Positions 15,472 through 22,053 of a DNA stretch of 29,487 nt are shown here, piece after piece. The notes under the pieces are model-generated. The model was not told the origin of the DNA. It did not search any database and saw nothing but the letters and a program-made list of their open reading frames with translations. Both the position numbers and the translations under genes were made by a program. Position 1 is the stretch's first letter. Each line of letters begins with the position of its first letter. Source of the DNA: VRUB01 sp046758085 (lineage in GTDB: Bacteria > Pseudomonadota > Gammaproteobacteria > Acidiferrobacterales > SPGG2); assembly GCA_046758085.1 (NCBI GenBank), contig JBHHZP010000034.1, forward strand, positions 1-29,487. Direction: 5' to 3'.

Positions 15472-17433
15472 TCACCCCACCTTCATTTCAAGCTTCCGGG
15501 CGACGCGATCACGATAACCGGGCTCGTAGGGCAGGCGCGTGATTGCTGCGGCCTCGGGTGTCAACGCCACCAGATCGTCCCGGCACAGCTCGCGCACATC
15601 GCGATAGCCGAGGCCGCGGGTGATGGCCGCTATCTGCCAACGCACGCTCTCCAGGAAACGATGGATATTTTGCGCTTCGACGGTCGGTTTATAGCGCTTC
15701 TCATGCTCGGGGTCCTGGGTGGCGATGCCGGTGACACACTGTCCTACATGGCATTGCATGCATGCGATGCAGCCACCAGCGATGATGGTCGAAGTTCCGA
15801 ATGCCGCCGCATCGGCGCCCAGGCACAGCGCCTTGACGGCGTCGATGCCGTCGCGCAGTCCGCCCATCAGCACTATCTGTATATCGTTACGCCGGCCGAT
15901 CTCCTCGAGTGCGGCCAGCGCCTCCATGATCGCGGCGAGCGTCGGAATCCCGACATAGTCGATAACCTCCGCGCTACCCGCCCCGGTCGATCCTTGCATG
16001 CCATCCAGCTCGATGAAGTCAAAGCCGTCTTTCACCGCGATCTTGACGTCATCACGCACGCGCCCGGCGCCGAGCTTGACGCTCACCGGCAGCCTGTAGC
16101 CGGTGGCCTCACGAAACTCCTCGACCTTGATAACCAGATCATCTGCTCCGAGGATATCGGGGTGGCGCGAGGGCGAGCGCAGGTCGATCCCGTGCGGGAT
16201 GCCGCGTATGGCGGCGAGTTCCTTCGTAACCTTCTTCGCCATGAGCTGGCCACCGAGGCCAGGCTTGGCCCCCTGGGAGATGTAAATCTCCAGGCCGTCA
16301 GCGCGTTTCATGTCGTGGATATTCCAGCCCAGCCGCCCCCCCAGGCACTGGAAGATGAGCTGCTTGGCAGCACCACGCTGGGCATCGCTCATGCCGCCTT
16401 CGCCGGTGTTCTCCGCGATGTCGGACATGGCCGAGGCCATCGCCACCGCGTGCTTCGTGGAGCGGCTGAGCGCGCCGTAACTCATTGGCGCGATCATCAC
16501 CGGCATGCTGAGCTTGAGCGGCTCGGCGCCGTTGATTCCGCCGATCTCGGTGTACATGTGCACCTTGGAGACGACGTCCGGCTCGGATCCCGCCTGCGAC
16601 AGGTCTTTCTTGAAGGCCAGATCCGCCAGATGCGGAAGCGCGCGAGCACCACCATAGCCGCGAATACGGTAGCGCCCGATCTGCGATTTGATATAAATAT
16701 CTTCCTGCACCTTGGGGTTCCAATACTCGGAGGCGCCTGAGAAAGTAAAAAACGGTATGCTGCGTACCTGCTGTTCGCTCGTGCCGTAACGAAGCTTCTT
16801 GCCCGCGTTGGCGATCTTCTTGATAGTCCCCTTGAACGACAGCCCGTAGCGATCTAGAAACTCCATAATCGCATCGAGCTCCTCGCCGGCGACGTCGACG
16901 AGCATCGCATCTGAACCCAGCGACTGCACCTCACCGCCGACGTAGATCTCGCCGCCAGTCATGTCTTCGCCTACACGTTCGCCCGAATCCCCCAGGATAA
17001 TGATCCGGCCACCGTACATCATGTAACCCGCCATGAAGTTGGCATTGCCGGCACAACACAGCGTACCCGCTTTCATCACCTGACCGGCGCGTGAGCCCAG
17101 GTTACCGCGGACCACGACCTCGGCGCCGCGGATCGCTACACCCGCGATGGCGCCGGCATTGCCGCCCACCACGACCGAACCGCGGTACATGTTGTCAGCG
17201 AGCCCCCAGCCGACATTGTTGTCGATTTCAAAACGGGGTCCATCGGTAAGCCCGGCGCAGAAGTAGCCCGCCGATCCGTGGATTCTGACGTTGATTTCAT
17301 CGGTGAGCCCAACCCCGATGTGGTGGCGCGCATCTGGATTGAGGATTTCAATATCCTCGCCCCTGGCACCGTGCGCTCGGATGACTTCGTTGGCCGTGCG
17401 GACTGGCGTTTTGGCTAGGTCGATCGTGACCAT
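15472..17433 (-). CDS. Fused MgsB-MgsC-like protein: GXGXG domain plus FMN glutamate-synthase domain
   Basis: A 653-residue protein that should carry out reductive transfer of an amide or alkylamide nitrogen to 2-oxoglutarate, making N-methylglutamate if it serves methylamine. Residues 1 to about 215 form a GXGXG beta-helix like the GltB C-terminus (GNAGAIAGVAIRGAEVVVRGN, IIILGDSGERVG). Residues about 235-653 form the FMN/2-oxoglutarate barrel: PMSYGALSRSTK, NTGEGGM, QGAKPGLGGQL and SPSRHPDIL. Three Fe-S cysteines fit the canonical C-x5-C-x4-C spacing (C555, C561, C566), with an extra C558. In GltB the GXGXG domain follows the FMN domain; here it precedes it. The gene overlaps the upstream amidotransferase gene by 19 bases and is one base from the reductase gene. 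Confidence 0.87.
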   Translation of the reverse strand: MVTIDLAKTPVRTANEVIRAHGARGEDIEILNPDARHHIGVGLTDEINVRIHGSAGYFCAGLTDGPRFEIDNNVGWGLADNMYRGSVVVGGNAGAIAGVAIRGAEVVVRGNLGSRAGQVMKAGTLCCAGNANFMAGYMMYGGRIIILGDSGERVGEDMTGGEIYVGGEVQSLGSDAMLVDVAGEELDAIMEFLDRYGLSFKGTIKKIANAGKKLRYGTSEQQVRSIPFFTFSGASEYWNPKVQEDIYIKSQIGRYRIRGYGGARALPHLADLAFKKDLSQAGSEPDVVSKVHMYTEIGGINGAEPLKLSMPVMIAPMSYGALSRSTKHAVAMASAMSDIAENTGEGGMSDAQRGAAKQLIFQCLGGRLGWNIHDMKRADGLEIYISQGAKPGLGGQLMAKKVTKELAAIRGIPHGIDLRSPSRHPDILGADDLVIKVEEFREATGYRLPVSVKLGAGRVRDDVKIAVKDGFDFIELDGMQGSTGAGSAEVIDYVGIPTLAAIMEALAALEEIGRRNDIQIVLMGGLRDGIDAVKALCLGADAAAFGTSTIIAGGCIACMQCHVGQCVTGIATQDPEHEKRYKPTVEAQNIHRFLESVRWQIAAITRGLGYRDVRELCRDDLVALTPEAAAITRLPYEPGYRDRVARKLEMKVG

Positions 17434-18326
17434 GTGTTATAGCTGCCCGGAGGTGGCTCTTTGGTGTTGAGGGCCTGACCCGGGAACAGCCGGTTAAGCG
17501 ACACCTCCTCGGAGGCGACCGCGATCAGCTCCTCGTTCTCGTACATGATCATGGGCTTAGCGGCTAATCGATCCTTCGCATAACCGATCTCGTCCTTGGT
17601 CGAGACCAGGAAAGAGAAAGTACCGTCGAGATCGTCGATGGACGACTTCAGCGCCTCCTTTAGCGGTATCCCTTGGGAGAGCTTATCGGCCAGATACACG
17701 GCAATGAGCTCACTGTCGTTATCGGTGCGGAACTCGAAACCCCGACGCTCGAGACGTCGCCGCATCTTCCAATAATTGGTTATCTGCCCATTGTGAACGA
17801 TGGCGACGTCGGCAAAACCGGTTGCCCAGAACGGATGGGCAGCCTCGGGTTTGACATCCGACTCGGTTGCCAGGCGCACATGGCCGAGGCCGTGAGTGCC
17901 CGTGAAATCCTGCACTTGATATCGTTCATCGACGTCATGAGCGCTGCCCACGTCTTTGACGATGTCAAGACTCTCGCCGAGAGAGATCACCTTTGCTGCA
18001 TGCTCCATGGCGTAGGCAAACTTTCTCAGATCGCCTGCAAAGTTCACGGCCACGCGGTAGGTATTACCGATCCTCTCGTCCTGCGTAATTGCCGCATGGT
18101 GCTCGGCGAGAGCTTCGTGAATGCGCTGGATGGCTTCAACCGCCTGCTGGTCTTCCCCGACGAAGAACCGAAGCTTAAGCTCGTCTTTATGCTCCTGACC
18201 GTAAAGCGCAAAGCCCGTTGAGTCCGGTCCCCTGTGTTGGCAGCCGTCCAACATATCTATAAGCGCTTCGCCCGTACGTAGCCCGTCTCGTGCTTCCTTG
18301 AACATGATTCCAGCGATGCCACACAT
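17415..18326 (-). CDS. mgsA: Class II glutamine amidotransferase, MgsA-like subunit
   Basis: A 303-residue N-terminal-nucleophile amidotransferase. Cys2 (MCGIAG) is the expected catalytic nucleophile; the family blocks HRGPDSTGFALYG, GHVRLATES, IVHNGQITNYW and DNDSELIA are all present. In an NMG-type synthase it would release the nitrogen group from gamma-glutamylmethylamide (or glutamine) and channel it to the FMN subunit encoded next. ATG 18326 has GAGGATC about eight bases upstream. It is the first gene of the long minus-strand array and diverges from the amt gene. A paralogue of the same architecture lies at 23672-24607. Whether it accepts glutamine, gamma-glutamylmethylamide or both cannot be told from sequence. 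Confidence 0.87.
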   Translation of the reverse strand: MCGIAGIMFKEARDGLRTGEALIDMLDGCQHRGPDSTGFALYGQEHKDELKLRFFVGEDQQAVEAIQRIHEALAEHHAAITQDERIGNTYRVAVNFAGDLRKFAYAMEHAAKVISLGESLDIVKDVGSAHDVDERYQVQDFTGTHGLGHVRLATESDVKPEAAHPFWATGFADVAIVHNGQITNYWKMRRRLERRGFEFRTDNDSELIAVYLADKLSQGIPLKEALKSSIDDLDGTFSFLVSTKDEIGYAKDRLAAKPMIMYENEELIAVASEEVSLNRLFPGQALNTKEPPPGSYNTWSRST

Positions 18327-18504
18327 GTTTGCTGATCCTCTTGTCAGTGCAAATAGCGATGAATTTGAACCCGGAGAAACCGGTTAGGCGGCGCAAGATC
18401 GCAGAACATCCGCATTTCTTTCACTGACGTTACTCGGCGCATTGACGCCACGTAGAACAAACACGACGATCCGCAACCAACGGATTCGCCAGTGTCCCAC
18501 ATCG

Positions 18505-18522
18505 AACGTGGCCGTTCACGTT
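18505..18522. promoter_or_regulatory. Candidate operator, AACGTG-N6-CACGTT
   Basis: Perfect 6-base inverted arms around a 6-base spacer in the mgsA/amt divergent region, the size expected for a dimeric helix-turn-helix regulator. The regulator is unknown; the GntR protein encoded at 20902-21657 is one candidate. Confidence 0.4.
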
Positions 18523-18542
18523 TGCCAGTATATTAAGCATAT

Positions 18543-18572
18543 CACCGCGAGGACAAGCGGTGCCTGTCCTCG
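18543..18572. promoter_or_regulatory. Two mutually exclusive hairpins
   Basis: CACCGC/GCGGTG (6 base pairs, 8-base loop) and CGAGGACA/TGTCCTCG (8 base pairs, 9-base loop) overlap, so only one can form at a time. This is an attenuator-like arrangement or overlapping protein sites; no T-run follows either on the plus strand. Confidence 0.4.
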
Positions 18573-18759
18573 GCGTTGAAACTTGCCAGCTACGCTGGGG
18601 GAAACATTAGAATGCAGTAACTGTACCAATGTGGACCAATTCGTTTAGCGCCATCTCTTTGGCCAATGAACCTCCACAATGGCAGCGTGACAGGATTTTT
18701 GACCACGAATCAGAGGCTCTACACATTATCGGAATCGCCCGAGAGAGCGAAAGAAAATC

Positions 18760-18788
18760 TTGTAATGACGGCGCCGTAAGAGTATATA
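18760..18788 (+). promoter_or_regulatory. Probable sigma-70 promoter of amt
   Basis: TTGTAA (18760-18765), a 17-base spacer, and TATATA (18783-18788) make a reasonable sigma-70 promoter. Transcription would start near 18795, giving a leader of about 90 bases before the amt ATG. Confidence 0.5.
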
Positions 18789-18834
18789 AAGCCGGACGGA
18801 TGTTGTCGTTATCCAGTCAGCCAGGGAGGCGACT

Positions 18835-18858
18835 ATGCGTTCCACCAATCTAATGTAA
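18835..18858 (+). CDS. Possible 7-codon leader ORF upstream of amt
   Basis: ATG at 18835 has GGGAGG five bases upstream, a stronger ribosome site than many genes here, and reads MRSTNLM before TAA. It ends 27 bases before the amt start and lies within the predicted amt leader. It may be a translated leader peptide, or the purine-rich site may serve another purpose. There is no homology evidence. Confidence 0.35.
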   Translation: MRSTNLM

Positions 18859-18885
18859 ACACCTAACACGAGGGGAGGTGGGAGT

Positions 18886-20292
18886 ATGGATACTGAAATT
18901 GGTTCATTAACCGTCATAACCACCGAAATGTATTACTGGTTGACGGTGGTCATCATGTTCTTCATTCATGTCGGGTTCTGTACCTACGAGGTGGGCACCT
19001 CGCGGTACAAGAACCAGATGCACACCCTCATGAAAAACTCAATGCTGTGCCCGCTGGTCACCATCACGTTTTTCTTCTTTGGGTGGTGGATCTATTTCGC
19101 GTATGTCAATGGCCCGGGCATTAACGCTCTGTTTGGAGGAGACGGCGGTATGGTATCGGCGCCCTGGGCCGAGCCGTGGAGCGAGCTGATGGGTCCGCAC
19201 ATGGGTGGCGCGCCGGCAACAGCCGCTGTGACTGCCGAGGATACAGCAGCCTGGGCTCGAATTAATGGTGTTTTCTGGGCCGCGTTCCTGCTGTTCTCCT
19301 GGACGGCGGCATCGATTGTCTCTGGTTCTGTGATCGAACGCATCCGGTCGTCGGCCTTCTGGATCCTCGCGGTTCTGATCGGCTCGGTCTGGTGGATTCT
19401 CGATGCAGCCTGGGGGTGGCACCCTGACGGCTGGATGGTCAAGCAGTTAGGCTATCACGACGCTTATGCCTCCGGTGTGATTCATGCCATCGCTGGCGGT
19501 TATGCGCTTGGCATACTGCTCGTTCTAGGCCCCCGCCTCGGCAAGTTCAAACCCGACGGTACAGCACGTAACATTGTGCCCAACGATCCCTGGAAACAGG
19601 TGATCGGGCTGTTCCTGATATATACGGGCTTCTGGGGCTTTTACGCGGCATGTAACGTCCCTATCTTCGACGTGCAGGCCGGTGACGCCGCCTTCTTTTC
19701 TGCCACCAATATTTACCTAGGCCCGACGACCCTGAGCGCTATTACCGTCAATTTCTTGATGTCGTTATCTGGCGGGTGGCTCGTAGGCTACTGGATTTCC
19801 AAAGGTGATTCCTTTTGGGCGTTCTCGGGTGGCCTGGCCGGCATTATCGCGGCCTCCGCCGGCAATGACCTCTATCACCCGATCCAGGCCATGATTATCG
19901 GTGGCCTCGGCACCATGTTCATGTACAAGATGCACTACTGGGTGGAGCGGCGGTTCAAGATCGACGACGCCGTCGGGGCCGTTGCCGTGCATGGTTATGC
20001 CGGCTTCTTCGGTGTGGTCATCGCCGGTTTCGTGCTCTGGGGTTACCCGTCGTCGCCCAACGCAGGGTACGCTGCGGTCAATCCATTGGGTCAGTTCATC
20101 GGTGCCGTGATCATGTTTGGCGTGCTCGGCCTCCTGCCGGGCTGGGTCACCGCCAAAATCCTTCAGGCCTTTGGGGTCCTGCGGATTCCCAAGGTGGTCG
20201 AGCTTCAGGGTCTCGACGCGGCGACGATTGCCGACTACGCTGAGGACCAAAAGCAGCTGGAAAGCGCAGAGCACGCGGCAGCCGCTGACTGA
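18886..20292 (+). CDS. amt: Amt family ammonium (possibly methylammonium) transporter
   Basis: A 468-residue channel protein with about eleven hydrophobic spans. The twin-histidine pair of the Amt pore is present: His200 in SGVIHAIAGG and His369 in VAVHGYAGFFG, with the conserved Asp192 eight residues before the first. The N-terminal TYEVGTSRYKNQMHTLMKNS block matches Amt helix 1-2. A longer loop than usual (about residues 77-125, rich in Gly, Ala and Pro) lies between early spans. The C-terminus LRIPKVVELQGLD resembles the tail that contacts GlnK in AmtB. ATG 18886 follows GGGGAGGTGGG. Divergence from the amine-use genes suggests methylammonium or ammonium uptake serving them. Family is secure; substrate preference is inferred. 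Confidence 0.93.
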   Translation: MDTEIGSLTVITTEMYYWLTVVIMFFIHVGFCTYEVGTSRYKNQMHTLMKNSMLCPLVTITFFFFGWWIYFAYVNGPGINALFGGDGGMVSAPWAEPWSELMGPHMGGAPATAAVTAEDTAAWARINGVFWAAFLLFSWTAASIVSGSVIERIRSSAFWILAVLIGSVWWILDAAWGWHPDGWMVKQLGYHDAYASGVIHAIAGGYALGILLVLGPRLGKFKPDGTARNIVPNDPWKQVIGLFLIYTGFWGFYAACNVPIFDVQAGDAAFFSATNIYLGPTTLSAITVNFLMSLSGGWLVGYWISKGDSFWAFSGGLAGIIAASAGNDLYHPIQAMIIGGLGTMFMYKMHYWVERRFKIDDAVGAVAVHGYAGFFGVVIAGFVLWGYPSSPNAGYAAVNPLGQFIGAVIMFGVLGLLPGWVTAKILQAFGVLRIPKVVELQGLDAATIADYAEDQKQLESAEHAAAAD

Positions 20293-20311
20293 ATAACAGC
20301 AGGAGGACAGA

Positions 20312-20524
20312 ATGATGATTACCATGGCAATTAATACCGGTATGGTCGAGAGTTGGGCCGGCAAGATTACCGACATCGGCCCGATCTATCCCTTTGTCGG
20401 CTCCGAATTTCTGCTGTTCATCGTCGGCGTGGTTTTGTGGCTATGGTGGCACGTCTGGCAAACACGCCATGAGACGAAAAAGTACGAAGAAGAAGCAAAG
20501 CGCTTCGGTGGCAAATCACCTTGA
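20312..20524 (+). CDS. Small single-span membrane protein encoded after amt
   Basis: A 70-residue protein I do not recognise by name. It has one hydrophobic helix (FLLFIVGVVLWLWWHVW, about residues 33-49) followed by a highly charged cytoplasm-like tail (RHETKKYEEEAKRF). It starts 19 bases after the amt stop with an ideal ribosome site, AGGAGGACAGA, and ends shortly before an intrinsic terminator, so it is almost certainly co-transcribed with amt. A small accessory or regulatory subunit of the channel is the simplest guess; the sequence alone does not show a function. Two further in-frame ATGs nearby make the exact start slightly uncertain. Confidence 0.8.
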   Translation: MMITMAINTGMVESWAGKITDIGPIYPFVGSEFLLFIVGVVLWLWWHVWQTRHETKKYEEEAKRFGGKSP

Positions 20525-20564
20525 TTCGATGGATAATCATTGACGAGAATTACCACTAATCGGC

Positions 20565-20586
20565 AACGAGATTAAAACGAGATTAA
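20565..20586. repeat. Tandem duplication of an 11-base unit
   Basis: AACGAGATTAA occurs twice head to tail just upstream of the terminator. Probably a small slippage duplication. Confidence 0.5.
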
Positions 20587-20595
20587 ACTGGTCTG

Positions 20596-20633
20596 CCCCC
20601 TATTGCCACCTGCTACGGCGGTAGGGGGTTTTT
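20596..20633 (+). terminator. Intrinsic terminator of the amt operon
   Basis: CCCCCTA (20596-20602) pairs with TAGGGGG (20622-20628), with further inner pairing, and is followed directly by TTTTT and more T residues. It lies 72 bases after the small membrane protein gene. Confidence 0.85.
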
Positions 20634-20644
20634 CTTTGGGCAAT

Positions 20645-20820
20645 CAAGAAGATCCTGAAAAAGTCCTTGCTGCGCTCCGCTGTCCCGCTACGCTGGCAAG
20701 TCCGGGGTTCGCCGTCCGTGGCGAACCCGCTCAGCGGGATAAAGCTCCCCCGGAGCTTTATCTATTTCCGCTTCGCCCCTGGCTTTTTGGCGCGCCACAC
20801 CCCTGTGGGCGGTAGGTCTA
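20645..20820. repeat. Hairpin-rich non-coding element
   Basis: A dense group of inverted repeats: a 9-base-pair stem GGGTTCGCC/GGCGAACCC (20705-20728), an 11-base-pair stem GATAAAGCTCC/GGAGCTTTATC with a 3-base loop (20738-20762), TCCCGCT/AGCGGGA (20683-20689 with 20733-20739), and CTTGC/GCAAG (20666-20700). It has no convincing ORF. It resembles a dispersed intergenic repeat or a decayed small mobile element rather than a gene; a structured RNA is possible. Confidence 0.5.
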
Positions 20821-20901
20821 CGCGGGGTTAGTGGTCGGGCATGCGGTGTGTCCCTATACCGCTCAACCAGGCCATCAAATTAATTTACAGCGGCCTGAAA
20901 A

Positions 20902-21657
20902 TCAACCCGTTGCGCCTGCGCCCAGCAGATCCCTGCGCGTGGTTTCCAGGTGCTCGGTGATGACCCGGATCGCACCGTCCACATCCCGGGTGGAGATCGC
21001 TGTGAAAAGCGCCTGGTGTTGCATGTTGTATCGGCTGATGCGCTCGCAGGTGAGCACCTGATCTTTCATGGCGCTCCACTGTTTGTGTCCGCGGACCTCA
21101 TTGATGTGATGATAAAGCCAGACCATCAGCGGGCTGTGTGTACACTCGGCGAGCGCAAGATGAAACTCACCGTCCGTAAGGGTGAAGTACTCGGTATCGT
21201 CAACCGAGGCCTCCACGCGCTTCAGAGCTGTATGTATTCGTTCAAGGTCGCGGGCCGTCGCATTGCCGATAGCCAAACGCACGATTTGCGGTTCGATCCC
21301 AAACCGCACGTCGATCAGCTCCAATGGGCTGGTGATTTCCGCTATGTCCCTCCGGTCACTCGCGTCGCGGTATCTCACATAGGTACCGCTTCCAACACGA
21401 CGCGCTATCAGGTTCATTGCCTCGAGCCGATGTAATGCGGCGCGGACCGTCCCACGTGCGACGCTGAAATCGATCGCCAATTGGCGTTCCGGCGGCAAGC
21501 GCTCATCGTACGCGTAGACACCGTCCAGGATCGCGCGCCGAAGCTGGACCGCGATTCCGCCGGAACTGACATGCGCCGGCTGTGGCGCGGGCGCCGAGCC
21601 ACGCTCAGGGCGTCGCCCGGGTTTCTCTACCAGCCTGGGAGGCAACAATTGGGGCAT
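20902..21657 (-). CDS. GntR family regulator with FCD domain (FadR subfamily)
   Basis: A 251-residue DNA-binding regulator. The winged helix (about residues 33-95) includes LRRAILDGVYAYDERLPPERQLA, then FSVARGTVRAALHRLEAMNLIARRVGSGTYV, the standard GntR signature. The C-terminal helical FCD domain shows the metal/ligand-type residues of DGEFHLALAECTHSP, YNMQHQALFTAI and VITEHLE. The open frame extends upstream to 21879, but that extension is unlike the family; ATG 21657 is favoured although no strong ribosome site is visible. It diverges from the second ligase/synthase operon and probably controls it, or the amt group, in response to a small organic acid or amino acid. Confidence 0.88.
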   Translation of the reverse strand: MPQLLPPRLVEKPGRRPERGSAPAPQPAHVSSGGIAVQLRRAILDGVYAYDERLPPERQLAIDFSVARGTVRAALHRLEAMNLIARRVGSGTYVRYRDASDRRDIAEITSPLELIDVRFGIEPQIVRLAIGNATARDLERIHTALKRVEASVDDTEYFTLTDGEFHLALAECTHSPLMVWLYHHINEVRGHKQWSAMKDQVLTCERISRYNMQHQALFTAISTRDVDGAIRVITEHLETTRRDLLGAGATG

Positions 21658-22053
21658 GTTAGTAATATCGGTACATAATTGGTCCAAGGATTGGTTAAAT
21701 ATATCTTGACCATATGGCCGATTGCAAGTTAGCTTGTCGTCGTCGAGCAGAGTGATTTCAGCAATTAGTAGCGCATAACAGTGGTCTTCTTTCTCCCCGG
21801 GCCGACCAGAGATGCGGCGAAATGGTCCTAAAATGGTATACACCGGCTCACATGGGTCGCGGGGGGAAATTAACCACAACGGTTTGCCGCCGGGACGCGT
21901 CGCGGGCGGGTGCCGGGTTCAGGCGGACGGGGTACCTTGGAGCCCAGCGAGTGGCCGGTTTGCCGCAGCGACAGCGATTACGGAGGTACGTAGAGCCAGC
22001 CGTCGCATGGAGGAGCCACGACCGCACAGGTGAACATAGCAAGGGGGAGCGAG
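21658..22053. other. Divergent intergenic region between the GntR gene and the second ligase operon
   Basis: 396 bases. They include the palindrome TTGGTCCAA (21679-21687) next to TTGGTTAAAT and TGACCAT, plausible GntR half-sites near the regulator's own start. AAATGGT repeats 11 bases apart at 21820-21826 and 21831-21837, running into TGGTATACA. An 11-base direct repeat CGGTTTGCCGC occurs at 21880 and 21956. No gene is supported here. Confidence 0.45.
21834..21842 (+). promoter_or_regulatory. Possible extended -10 promoter for the second ligase operon
   Basis: TGGTATACA fits an extended -10 (TGN plus TATACA, 21837-21842). There is no good -35, but the second of two AAATGGT repeats, one helical turn apart, overlaps it, which would suit regulator control. 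The leader to the ATG at 22054 would be about 200 bases. Confidence 0.3.

Larger units (their letters stand above)
18327..18885. other. Divergent intergenic region between mgsA and amt
   Basis: 559 bases with several control-like structures. An inverted repeat AACGTG-N6-CACGTT (18505-18522) looks like a dimeric operator. Two overlapping hairpins compete: CACCGC (18543-18548) with GCGGTG (18557-18562), and CGAGGACA (18548-18555) with TGTCCTCG (18565-18572). The amt promoter and a short leader ORF lie further right. No good minus-strand promoter or sigma-54 motif was found. Confidence 0.5.

Noticed and set aside
15661..16740. 359-codon plus-strand ORF opposite the fused synthase gene
   Set aside because: Antisense shadow of a clear gene with conserved motifs; its own translation shows no recognisable domain.
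18430..18600. TGGC-containing words tested as sigma-54 promoters for mgsA and amt
   Set aside because: None satisfies GG-N10-GC; spacing is off by one or the GC is absent.
21658..21879. N-terminal extension of the GntR ORF
   Set aside because: It would add 74 residues not found in GntR/FCD proteins and would occupy the divergent control region.
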